This document shows, in pieces, positions 1-7,410 of a stretch of 64,000 nucleotides of DNA. Below the pieces are notes generated by a model, which was not told where the DNA came from, did not search any database, and saw only the letters and a list, made by a program, of their open reading frames with translations. The position numbers and the translations under genes were made by a program. The DNA comes from Bacillota bacterium (GTDB lineage: Bacteria; Bacillota; Desulfotomaculia; Desulfotomaculales; Desulfallaceae). Each line of letters opens with the position of its first letter. Positions within the stretch are counted from its first letter, which is position 1. Location of the stretch: NCBI GenBank assembly GCA_023439185.1, contig JAEXOR010000033.1, positions 1-64,000 on the forward strand, read 5' to 3'.

Positions 1-419
1 GTTAAAACTCTTTGCAGCAATTTATCTTCTCCTTTCCAGGGGGTTAGACTTAAACTTGGTTATATTAACTATGGTATCTGTATATATAGGATGAATGGTT
101 AGTATTAAGGTGTTTAAGCCTGACCCCTTAATTAGACACCAGGCGGTGTTTATCCTGCATTATCTTCGATTATGCAATTTTTGTGCCCCGGACAAATCAA
201 TACCAGGCCGGTCTCCCGTCAGTCGGAGAGTTTTAATTTTTAATATTTAGAAAGCGTTTTTTATATTTTTAAGAATCTTTTCTGGACAGCAATAAAATGG
301 TAATTTTAGTTAATGGACATAATGTAAAAATGAATTTTGTCGTACCGGCCCGGAAGCGCCGTAAATATTGGGTTTGTAATAAAACCACCGGATTAGGAAT
401 GCTGAGCGCGGAAATGAGC

Positions 420-489
420 TGTAATGGTTTTCCTGTAATGGTTTGGTCAAAATTAGGATAATACTAAAGCAAGATCCAAACTAAGGAGG
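420..489 (+). promoter_or_regulatory. spoVT upstream region with a direct repeat and RBS
   Basis: The stretch 1-482 has no gene I can support. It is AT-rich. Just before spoVT the 11-mer TGTAATGGTTT occurs twice (420-430 and 434-444), 14 bp apart. A GATAAT at 457-462 could be a -10 element, and AATACTA at 460-466 resembles the -10 of forespore sigma factors, but no convincing -35 accompanies either. The RBS AAGGAGG lies at 483-489, seven bases before the ATG. The repeat could be an operator; that is inference. Confidence 0.4.
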
Positions 490-496
490 TTAAAAA

Positions 497-1030
497 ATGA
501 AAGCCACGGGAATCGTCAGAAGGATAGATGACCTTGGCCGGGTTGTTATCCCTAAGGAAATAAGGCGCACAATGAGGATCCGTGAAGGCGAACCCCTGGA
601 GATATACGTGGATCGCGAGGGAGAAGTGATTCTTAAGAAATACTCTCCGATCAATGAGCTGGGTGAGTTCGCCAAAGAATACGCCGATTCGCTTTACGAG
701 GCGTTGGGACATGTGGTCTGCATAGCCGACAGGGACGAGATTATCGCCGTCTCCGGTGGTTTTAAAAAGGATTTGTTAAAGAAACCCATCGGGAACATCC
801 TGGAGGAAAACATCAACAACCGGCAGACCAAGGTCCTGGATACCGAGCACAGCCTTACCACCGATGACCGGCTGCAATTTAAAAACAGCGTAATATCGCC
901 GATTATCGCCAACGGAGACGCCATCGGCGCCGTTATTATCACCTCCAGCGAGGAAGCCAAGATGGGCGATTTGGAGAAAAAGCTGGCTGAAACGGCGGCC
1001 TCATTTTTAGCCAAACAGATGGAAGAATAA
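497..1030 (+). CDS. spoVT: Stage V sporulation protein T (SpoVT)
   Basis: Transcription factor of the AbrB/SpoVT family that tunes forespore gene expression in spore-forming Firmicutes. The 177 residues match the usual length (about 178). Residues 1-50 form the swapped-hairpin AbrB DNA-binding domain (GIVRRIDDLGRVVIPKEIRR); residues about 56-177 are the GAF-like domain that sets SpoVT apart from the shorter AbrB. The ATG follows a strong AAGGAGG. The gene stands alone and is followed by a long structured non-coding stretch and a shared terminator. It is good evidence that the organism sporulates. Confidence 0.95.
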   Translation: MKATGIVRRIDDLGRVVIPKEIRRTMRIREGEPLEIYVDREGEVILKKYSPINELGEFAKEYADSLYEALGHVVCIADRDEIIAVSGGFKKDLLKKPIGNILEENINNRQTKVLDTEHSLTTDDRLQFKNSVISPIIANGDAIGAVIITSSEEAKMGDLEKKLAETAASFLAKQMEE

Positions 1031-1039
1031 AAGCTGTTT

Positions 1040-1470
1040 TGTTGGGGCACTATAATGACGCAAGGTTCGTAATGGCCGAGCCAAGAGCGCTGTGGGGTCG
1101 AAAGGCTCTGCAGTGGTCGGCCAAAGGTTAATGCAGGGTCATAAAGGCTCTGTATTAGCCGGCGGGCAGATCGGTAAATGTTCCGGCAGGCTGTGCTGCA
1201 GTCTAAAGTGATTGCAGTATGGTCGTAAGGGATGTTTATCGGTCGAGCTAAGATTATTATGGGTGTCGAAATAACTTAATATTTACGATTGTTTTATTTA
1301 AGTTCTTTGGGTTTGCAGCAGTCGAAAGATTGTTGCAGGCTCATAAGATATCCATAATAGTCGAGCAAAGATCATTATGGGTGTCGTAATGGTCTATAGC
1401 AGCCGAAAGGTTGTTGTGGGCTATGTAGATACTCGTGGTGGTTGTAGCGTAGGTCATTACGGGCTTGAAG
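1040..1470 (+). repeat. Degenerate ~20-23-bp tandem repeat array, predicted hairpin-rich RNA
   Basis: No convincing gene lies between spoVT and its terminator. Instead units beginning GTCG(A)AAAG recur about every 20 bases (for example at 1097, 1115, 1138, 1201, 1222, 1242, 1321, 1360, 1383). Two 27-bp segments, 1242-1268 and 1360-1386, agree at 25 positions. Several strong hairpins can be drawn for the + strand RNA using G-U pairs: 1126-1136 with 1150-1160 (11 bp), 1311-1320 with 1331-1340 (10 bp), 1347-1358 with 1374-1385 (12 bp), and 1394-1404 with 1409-1419 (11 bp, GAAA tetraloop). Wobble pairs suggest the structure matters in RNA. It is either a long spoVT 3' UTR or a separate small RNA. 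Confidence 0.6.
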
Positions 1471-1474
1471 TAAG

Positions 1475-1506
1475 AAATCCCCTTTTCCTTAAGGAAAAGG
1501 GGATTT
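1475..1506. terminator. Bidirectional intrinsic terminator (32-bp perfect palindrome)
   Basis: A perfect 16+16 palindrome, AAATCCCCTTTTCCTT and its complement, lies between the convergent spoVT transcript and the minus-strand lipoprotein gene. It can act as a stem in both directions, though the flanking T-runs are short. Confidence 0.75.
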
Positions 1507-1524
1507 CGCTGTTATGGACAAGCA

Positions 1525-2412
1525 TCAGGGGAAGTCCCATTTCCACTGCCCGTTTTCCCGTACCATAAAGGCCGTGTAAACCGCGCCGGGCTGTTCCTTA
1601 CCCTCCAGCACCTGATCGCCTGTAATGGTTACCACGGCGATGTCGCCTTCAATGTTTTCCTCGATGACCCGGTAGTCTCTCCAACTGCCCAGACCTTCGG
1701 CAAAGGCGCTGTGTTCGATACTGACGGCGTCACCGTAAACTTCCCTGGCGTTGGGGCCCATCAAGGCCCACATTTTATCGATATTGGGTATTACGGCGAT
1801 GAAAAGATCAAGGGTGTCGGCCGGGCTTAAGTCTTTCATGCTGTCGACGGCGGGGTCAATGGTCAAGTCTTCAAAAAGGGCGCCCTCGCCTGTAAAAGGG
1901 TGTTCTTCGGTGCCGATCCGCTCACCCTCAACCATCAGGACCACTGATTTGATTCCGGGTATTGCGGACATGGTCCGGGTAAGCTGGTCCAAAATCGCGA
2001 ACAGCCTGGATGTGCCGCCGAATTGTTCAAATTCCCGGCTGAAATCCAATATTACGTGGGGGCGTTCAACTCTCAAATTCAACAATTCGGCATCCGGAAG
2101 ATTGTTGACCAGACCCTGTTTTTTTTCCGATTCAGTCGGACCCGCGTAAAGCAGTTCCAGCGTTTTTTGGGCCACTGCGACGGTATCTTCCGCGTTTATG
2201 GAAATTTCCCTGGTTACCGGTACCGCTTCAATTTCACCCTGGTTATCCCGGGTAAAAAAAACTTGCAGGGAGGTTTTTTCAGCCTTTTGTACCGGCTCCT
2301 GACCGCCTGTAGACTGTTCACCGTTGTTTTCGTTCTTGTTTCCGCAGCCGGCCAACAACACGGCGCTGATTAAAATAACCACGATTACCAGGGGGCTTTT
2401 TTTAAAAAACAA
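1525..2412 (-). CDS. GerMN-domain lipoprotein
   Basis: Predicted lipoprotein of 295 residues. The N-terminus has a hydrophobic stretch ending in the lipobox LLAGC (residues about 20-24), then a low-complexity linker. Residues about 50-165 read as a GerMN (Sporulation/Spore germination) domain, ending in the typical GIKSVVLMVEGER segment. Residues about 195-295 look like a separate small alpha/beta domain ending in GQWKWDFP. The start is TTG at 2412, preceded by AGAAGGGATG on the minus strand. A second GerMN lipoprotein lies at 39192-40061. GerM is linked to spore germination and sporulation; the precise role here is unknown. Confidence 0.75.
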   Translation of the reverse strand: MFFKKSPLVIVVILISAVLLAGCGNKNENNGEQSTGGQEPVQKAEKTSLQVFFTRDNQGEIEAVPVTREISINAEDTVAVAQKTLELLYAGPTESEKKQGLVNNLPDAELLNLRVERPHVILDFSREFEQFGGTSRLFAILDQLTRTMSAIPGIKSVVLMVEGERIGTEEHPFTGEGALFEDLTIDPAVDSMKDLSPADTLDLFIAVIPNIDKMWALMGPNAREVYGDAVSIEHSAFAEGLGSWRDYRVIEENIEGDIAVVTITGDQVLEGKEQPGAVYTAFMVRENGQWKWDFP

Positions 2413-2490
2413 GGATGGTCATCCCTTCTTTTATTTTTTAATAATGACGTGAAAAAAAACCAAAAGTTCCCCTATTTCTGAAATTAGATG

Positions 2491-2537
2491 TTGACAAGAC
2501 ATTACACCTGTAATAAATTTATTACAGGTGTAATGTC
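2491..2537 (+). promoter_or_regulatory. Promoter inside a 40-bp perfect palindromic operator
   Basis: A consensus -35 TTGACA (2491-2496) is followed, 17 bases on, by TAAATT as a possible -10. Bases 2498-2537 form a perfect 20+20 palindrome. Each half carries its own inverted repeat, ATTACACCTGTAAT at 2501-2514 and ATTACAGGTGTAAT at 2521-2534, with centres 20 bp apart (two helical turns). This suits two regulator dimers on one DNA face. The next gene is an ArsR-type regulator, so autoregulation is likely. Confidence 0.8.
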
Positions 2538-2562
2538 TGGCGAAAGGGGGGTTAAAAAATAA

Positions 2563-2580
2563 ATGATCAACATGGATTAA
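2563..2580 (+). CDS. Possible five-codon leader peptide
   Basis: ATG ATC AAC ATG GAT TAA follows a GGGGGG ribosome-binding site at 2546-2551. Its stop codon ends two bases before the ATG of the regulator at 2583, which has no clear RBS of its own. The arrangement suggests translational coupling. Alternatively this is chance and the ribosome starts directly at 2583. Confidence 0.35.
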   Translation: MINMD

Positions 2581-2582
2581 CA

Positions 2583-2945
2583 ATGAAGTCACCCTCCGGA
2601 GACGAGCTGGTAAAAATGCTGGAGGCGCTGGCCAACCCGCACCGCTTAAGGATAATCGCTCTTTTAAACGGCCGGCGCATTCATGTCAGCCAACTGGCCC
2701 GCGAGGCAATGATCAGCCGGCCGCTGCTGTACATGCATTTAAGGCGTTTGGAAAGCGCCGGGTTGGTGATCGGCCGGATGGAATTATCCGAAGACGGCAA
2801 AGCGATGAATTATTACGAGGTAAAACCCTTCGCCGTTCATTTAAGCCCGGAGAACATTGCCGAAGCGGTGAAAACACTGACTGCCAAAACAGTCGGCGGT
2901 GCTGTCGATATTGATGATGAAAAGGGGGATAAAAGAAATGAATGA
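2583..2945 (+). CDS. ArsR-family winged-helix transcription regulator
   Basis: A 120-residue DNA-binding protein with the ArsR-type fold: LEALANPHRLRIIALL at about residues 13-28, then the recognition region VSQLAREAMISRPLLYMHLRRLESAGLV, then a beta wing (RMELSEDGKAMNYYEV). I see no metal-binding Cys pair, so the effector is unlikely to be arsenic or cadmium. It is the first gene of a three-gene unit with two membrane proteins and overlaps the second by 8 bp. It probably binds the 40-bp palindrome upstream and regulates its own operon. Confidence 0.85.
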   Translation: MKSPSGDELVKMLEALANPHRLRIIALLNGRRIHVSQLAREAMISRPLLYMHLRRLESAGLVIGRMELSEDGKAMNYYEVKPFAVHLSPENIAEAVKTLTAKTVGGAVDIDDEKGDKRNE

Positions 2946-3207
2946 AGAAGTTATTTTCGGCATCGGCGGGATGGGATTCGTGCTTGTCATCCTGACGCTG
3001 ATTACTATAATAGCCGTGGTTGTGATCACACAGGCGTTAAAAACAGCCCGGGCTAAAAGTGTGAGCATGGCTGAAATCGCCAGGGACGAGGCGTATCGCA
3101 AGCTTGCGGAGGAAACCGTCACGCTGCAGCGGAGGATAGCCGATGATCTGTCCGACCTGCGCACTCGTATAGCTGTCATGGAAAAAATGATGCGGGAGGT
3201 CGAGTGA
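2938..3207 (+). CDS. Small membrane protein with cytoplasmic coiled coil (PspB-like architecture)
   Basis: 89 residues if started at the ATG 2938, chosen because AAGGGGGA lies just upstream at 2920. Residues about 4-33 form one transmembrane helix; residues about 45-89 are charged and helical, ending in LRTRIAVMEKMMREVE. This single-helix plus C-terminal coiled-coil layout is like phage shock protein B, but identity is too weak to name it. It overlaps the regulator before it and ends 4 bases before the next gene, so the three are translated together. Confidence 0.6.
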   Translation: MNEEVIFGIGGMGFVLVILTLITIIAVVVITQALKTARAKSVSMAEIARDEAYRKLAEETVTLQRRIADDLSDLRTRIAVMEKMMREVE

Positions 3208-3211
3208 GTTC

Positions 3212-3805
3212 ATGGGCTTATTCATTGAAACATTGATCACACTGCTGGTGCTTGTTGTGCTGGTTTGGGTAATAGTACTAATTGCCAAACGCTTTTCTAA
3301 AAAATTAACTGTAAATCAGAAAAAATGGTGGTTGATTATTCATATCGGATTTGTAATTATTTACTTTGGCGGCCTGTTAGGGACACTGCTGCTGGCTAAT
3401 GTTGCCACAACAAAAGTTATTGAACAGGAGCAAATCTATGCCGCTCATTTATTCAGCAAGTACTGTGACTGGTACTTAATTATTCCCGGTGCGTTCGGCT
3501 GTCTGATCACAGGGGTTTGGCTTTCCATGCGTACACACTGGGGGCTTACGAATTACCGCTGGGTAATGGTAAAGTTATTTGGGCATATTGGCGCCATACT
3601 TTACGGCAGCAGTCTGATGCGGGTGTGGTTTGATAAAACAGTTGAACTTAGCTTAAATAATCAATTAAATCCATTGCAAAACCCGGCGTATATCCATAAC
3701 CGCCAGATGCTGATTATGGGTACGATAATTTCTTTATCTATTTTAACTTTTATCCTGATTACGTCTTACCTTAAACCATGGGGAAAAATCGGTCGTGCCG
3801 AATAA
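3212..3805 (+). CDS. Multi-pass integral membrane protein (DUF2269-like)
   Basis: 197 residues with about five hydrophobic segments (residues about 4-25, 38-62, 88-105, 122-140, 168-187). It resembles the DUF2269 group of predicted integral membrane proteins in size and helix spacing, with conserved-looking HIGFVIIYFGG and PGAFGCLITGVWLS stretches; I did not verify the family. The RBS GGGAGG lies inside the end of the preceding gene. As the last gene of the ArsR-type operon it may be the controlled function. No substrate can be inferred. Confidence 0.55.
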   Translation: MGLFIETLITLLVLVVLVWVIVLIAKRFSKKLTVNQKKWWLIIHIGFVIIYFGGLLGTLLLANVATTKVIEQEQIYAAHLFSKYCDWYLIIPGAFGCLITGVWLSMRTHWGLTNYRWVMVKLFGHIGAILYGSSLMRVWFDKTVELSLNNQLNPLQNPAYIHNRQMLIMGTIISLSILTFILITSYLKPWGKIGRAE

Positions 3806-3808
3806 CGC

Positions 3809-3833
3809 AGGGGCGCCCCTTGCGGGCGCCCCT
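3809..3833. terminator. GC-rich hairpin between convergent genes
   Basis: AGGGGCGCCC-CTTGC-GGGCGCCCCT gives a perfect 10-bp stem. It sits between the operon ending at 3805 and the minus-strand glycogen gene ending at 3832. No T-run follows on the + strand. The same GGGCGCCC core recurs in hairpins at 9977 and 37728, so it is also a dispersed repeat. Confidence 0.6.
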
Positions 3834-6603
3834 AAATTTGGCCCTGGATTAGTTCCGTGTAAACGTCCCGGGTGGAGGCGGCGATTTTTTCCCAGCTGAA
3901 TTTGACCATGATATTGCGCTGGGCCCGCTTGACGAAGTGCCGGGCCAGCTCCGGATTGCTGATTATTTCGGACACATAGTGGGCCAGCATGTGAATGTCG
4001 CCGGGCGGGGAGAGGTATCCGTCCACCCCGTGTTCGATGACGTCGCTGAGCCCGCCGGTATCCGACGCCACCACCGGTACGCCGGCGGCCATGGCCTCCA
4101 GGGCCACTATGCCGAAGGGCTCATACAGGCTGGGAAACACGGCTGCCGTGGCCCCGTGGAGCAGCCTGTTCCGGCCGGGGTCGTCCACAAAGCCCAGAAA
4201 TTCCACGTGTCCGGCCACGCCTATATTATAGGCAATTTCCTCCAGCTCCTGCTGATACGGTCCTTTACCCGCCACCTGAAGCGTAACCGGGCCGACCGCT
4301 TTCATGATGGACGGCAGCGCGGAAATCAGTACGTGCACCCCTTTTTCAACCACCAGCCGGCCCAGAAAAACGATCACTTTTCTCCCCAGCGGATCAGTAC
4401 TGCCCGACTCCAGTCCGTTATTGATGTTATCGGGATTGACCCCGTTGGGGATAACCCTTATTTTTTCAGCCGGTTGTTCAAACAGAGCGGCAATTTCACG
4501 ACCCATGTAATTGCTGCAGCCGATAATCAGGCCGGCCTGCCTGGCCAGTTCTCCTTCCAACTTATGGATGTGGCGCTGCAAATCGGTATGCAATCCCCGG
4601 TTGCGGCCGTGTTCGGTGGCATGAATGGTGGCTGCCAGAGGCAGTTTGCAACGCTGGGAGATGGTGAGGGCGGCGGCGCCCACCAGCCAGTCATGGGCAT
4701 GGATCAGGTCAAATTGATCGTAAATTTCCATTAGTTTATCCGCCAGTTCCGCCATGCCGTTATTAAGCTGCTCCACCCAATCCATGAATTTATCGGCGGT
4801 CAGCCGGTCGGGGTGGATCCGGTGCACGTGCACGCCTTCGTCCAGGGTGTAAACACCCTGCCCCGCTACCGGGCAGGTGATTACGTGTACATGGTGTCCT
4901 GCTTCGGCCAGGGCCACGGAAAGGTCGTGGACGTGCCTGGCCAGTCCGCCCACGGTTTTGGGCGGGTACTCCCAGGAGAGGATTAATATCCGGTACACCG
5001 GCTGGGTCACGGAATTCGCCGTGGCCAGGTTGCTCCGGAAAATCCGGTAGTCGATATCCGGCAGAAAGGGCGACCGCGCCTCGATTTCGGACAGGGTTTG
5101 TTCGTCCGTCTCGCCTTTTTCCAGCATTTCCGCCAGCAAGTTGAAACGGCCGATGTGGTTTTTAAACCGCCTGACGGCGTAATCTACAGTGGTACCCGAA
5201 TGCATAATAAAGGGCCAGTCGCTGCTCTGGGCCAGCAGCAGTTCCCGGGCCGCCTGGTTCAAACACCTTAGATCATGGCTGCCGGCATTTTGGTGCCGGT
5301 CGGCCAGCGCGGACATCCTGTCCCCGGCCCGGTGCAGGTGCAGGTAGATCCAATCATTGGAGGTGTTGAGCCAGTACTGGTTATACCCGCCGGCGCCCCA
5401 ACTGGACATGGGTACTTCCACGGCCTGGCTTGACGGGTATTCATGCAGGTAATCACCCGGCGTGATCATGCGCAAGCGTCCCCCGGCGGCTGCTTCCCGG
5501 CACAAAAAATTCAGCCAGGCGGGGCCTTCGTACCACCAGTGGCCGAAAAGCTCGGCGTCGTAAGGGGCGGTAATCAACGGGACGCGGTCCATGGTCAATC
5601 CCGCGTTCAGGGTCTGTTCCAGCCGGCGGCGGTGGAAGTCGCCGGCGTCCCGGGCTGCCTGCTCCAAAGCCCGTTCCGGCAGATATGGTTCCTTTTCCTG
5701 GTCCTGGCCGGAGATCCGGTGATATTTAAAACCGGTGTCGATGCGCAGATCCCCGCCGGGCAGAAATTTGCCGATATAATCCAGCTCCAGATCGTAGCCG
5801 ATATCGCGGTAGAACTCCCGGTAAAACGGGTGGCCCGGATAGCCTCCGTGCCTGTCCCAAACCTGGCGGGATGATTCCGGATCCCGGCCGAAAACGGCCA
5901 CCCCGGATTTGGTGCGGACCGGGGCGAAAATGCCGTAATAAGGCGCGGGGCGGCTGTTGACGATCCCGTGTTGATCCACAAAAAAGTATCTTACGCCGTA
6001 CTCGGCCAGGATCTCGTCCACCCCGGGAGCGTAACCGCATTCGGGCAGCCAGATGCCGGCGGGTGGGTGGCCGAAATGGCGGACGTACAGGTCCAATGCC
6101 GGTTTCACTTGCCCGCGCCAGCTTTCCCGGCATTTTAGCAGGGGCAAAAAACCGTGGGTGGAGCAGGCGGTGATAATTTCCAGGAACCCTTGCTGCTGCA
6201 GCCTTTTCAGGGGCAGCAGCAGGTTATGCTCGCAGTCACGGTATAAATCGAGGACCCTGCTGATCCTTTGCCTGTAAAAGCCGGGCAGGTGTCCGTAACC
6301 GGCGTCATTGCCCAGGCGTTTTTCTTCCAAGCGGGCCAAGGCCAGCATTTTTTGCAGGTGCTCGATATAACGCTGCTGCAGCAGTTCGTTGGTCAGCATG
6401 GTGATTAACGGCGGAGAAAGGGACAGGGTGACGCGGTAGTTTATTTCTTCCCGGGCCAAGGTTTGGAAAACATCAATTAAGGGCAGGTAGCATTCCGTCA
6501 AAGCTTCGAACAGCCAGCGTTCCTCCAGCGCTTCGCTTTGTTCCGGATGGTATACATACGGCAGGTGCCCGTGCAGCACAAGCGCCAGGTATCCGGCGGG
6601 CAT
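3832..6603 (-). CDS. GH57 1,4-alpha-glucan branching enzyme fused to GT4 glycosyltransferase
   Basis: A 923-residue fusion. Residues 1-530 are a family 57 branching enzyme: HGHLPYV at 11-17, nucleophile Glu188 in GIWLPECGYAPG, acid/base Asp349 in TAPYDAELFGHWW, and a DUF1957-type C-terminal part at about 430-530. Residues about 537-923 are a family 4 (GT-B) glycosyltransferase with GGLARHVHDL near its start and the E-x7-E motif EPFGIVALE. The second half probably elongates glucan chains, as in glycogen synthase. The ATG at 6603 (preceded by GAGG) starts four bases after the upstream DUF4912 gene; the reading frame extends further upstream but without support. It would act in cytoplasmic glycogen synthesis. 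Confidence 0.85.
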   Translation of the reverse strand: MPAGYLALVLHGHLPYVYHPEQSEALEERWLFEALTECYLPLIDVFQTLAREEINYRVTLSLSPPLITMLTNELLQQRYIEHLQKMLALARLEEKRLGNDAGYGHLPGFYRQRISRVLDLYRDCEHNLLLPLKRLQQQGFLEIITACSTHGFLPLLKCRESWRGQVKPALDLYVRHFGHPPAGIWLPECGYAPGVDEILAEYGVRYFFVDQHGIVNSRPAPYYGIFAPVRTKSGVAVFGRDPESSRQVWDRHGGYPGHPFYREFYRDIGYDLELDYIGKFLPGGDLRIDTGFKYHRISGQDQEKEPYLPERALEQAARDAGDFHRRRLEQTLNAGLTMDRVPLITAPYDAELFGHWWYEGPAWLNFLCREAAAGGRLRMITPGDYLHEYPSSQAVEVPMSSWGAGGYNQYWLNTSNDWIYLHLHRAGDRMSALADRHQNAGSHDLRCLNQAARELLLAQSSDWPFIMHSGTTVDYAVRRFKNHIGRFNLLAEMLEKGETDEQTLSEIEARSPFLPDIDYRIFRSNLATANSVTQPVYRILILSWEYPPKTVGGLARHVHDLSVALAEAGHHVHVITCPVAGQGVYTLDEGVHVHRIHPDRLTADKFMDWVEQLNNGMAELADKLMEIYDQFDLIHAHDWLVGAAALTISQRCKLPLAATIHATEHGRNRGLHTDLQRHIHKLEGELARQAGLIIGCSNYMGREIAALFEQPAEKIRVIPNGVNPDNINNGLESGSTDPLGRKVIVFLGRLVVEKGVHVLISALPSIMKAVGPVTLQVAGKGPYQQELEEIAYNIGVAGHVEFLGFVDDPGRNRLLHGATAAVFPSLYEPFGIVALEAMAAGVPVVASDTGGLSDVIEHGVDGYLSPPGDIHMLAHYVSEIISNPELARHFVKRAQRNIMVKFSWEKIAASTRDVYTELIQGQI

Positions 6604-6607
6604 ATGC

Positions 6608-7144
6608 TCACTTCCTCTCGGTGCGGTCTTCTCTTTTAATGCCCATGTAAAAGGACATGGAATCAATAAGTTCCTGCACTGTTGCCTGGACGGGTTGTTT
6701 GACGTTGATGTCGCCGGTAACAGCGGCTGTCTGTGTCGTGGTGATGTTTACGGTTTGCCGCCGGGCTTGCGGGGCGGCAGTGGACGGAGACGCGGGTGGA
6801 AGTTCAGCGATGTTTGATTTGATAAAGCTATAAAAGTGGTGGTCGTTTTCCCAGCCCATTTCCGCCCTGTAGCGGCTTGCCGGTTTTAAATCGTGGAAGT
6901 ACCAGTCATTGGTCAGCGGAGGCAGTTCCACGCTTTGCACCAGCCGGGGTTTTTCGTTTTCATACTCCGGTTCGGGCGGCAGACCGTACAGTTTCAGTAC
7001 CAATGAACGACCCTGCAAAGTTTTGATTTGCCCGAAGGCCAGCTCCCAGTACAGGAAAACCGCATTCGGGTTGATTACCAGCATGGTAAGGGTGTTTTCA
7101 TCGTACCAACGCGGAAGCTCCATCCGATCGATATCGCGGGTCAC
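6608..7144 (-). CDS. DUF4912-domain protein
   Basis: 178 residues. Residues 10-110 match the DUF4912 pattern, beginning LPRWYDENTLTMLVINPNAVFLYWEL and containing LKLYG and WYFHDLKPASRYRAEMGW; this resembles a carbohydrate-binding beta-sandwich. A Pro/Ala/Thr-rich linker follows, then a short charged tail. The GTG start at 7144 is preceded by AAGGGGGG; an overlapping ATG runs into a stop. DUF4912 genes often sit beside GH57/GT4 glycogen genes, and here it is the first gene of that operon, so a glucan-related role is inferred. Confidence 0.75.
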   Translation of the reverse strand: MTRDIDRMELPRWYDENTLTMLVINPNAVFLYWELAFGQIKTLQGRSLVLKLYGLPPEPEYENEKPRLVQSVELPPLTNDWYFHDLKPASRYRAEMGWENDHHFYSFIKSNIAELPPASPSTAAPQARRQTVNITTTQTAAVTGDINVKQPVQATVQELIDSMSFYMGIKREDRTERK

Positions 7145-7258
7145 ATAAAAGCCCCCCTTCTGGCATCCTTTGGTAATATTATATCAAAATATGAAAATGA
7201 AAGTTAATTAACAAAATATTAAATTTTAGATTTTAAGTATTAAATATTGACAACGAAC

Positions 7259-7288
7259 TTGGAATAATCAGGGCATAGAGATTATAAT
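7259..7288 (+). promoter_or_regulatory. Candidate sigma-A promoter of glgP
   Basis: TTGGAA (7259-7264), 18-base spacer, TATAAT (7283-7288). A better -35 hexamer TTGACA at 7247-7252 has a 30-base gap to this -10 and so does not fit. About 120 nt of leader separates this from the glgP ATG. Confidence 0.5.
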
Positions 7289-7410
7289 TAAGTAACCAGG
7301 AGCCAGAATAAGTGCCGGTGAAAACATCATATGGTAAAGAGTAAAACTTAATGCCGGGGTTTTAAAATTAAAAAGATTAAGTTGCTTGCAAGGAGGCTGA
7401 AACCTTTATC

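Noticed and set aside
1040..1470. CRISPR-like array
   Set aside because: Units are degenerate, lack constant-length spacers, and no cas genes are near.
1377..1568. 63-codon frame after spoVT
   Set aside because: Runs through hairpins and the terminator palindrome into the opposite gene; no RBS.
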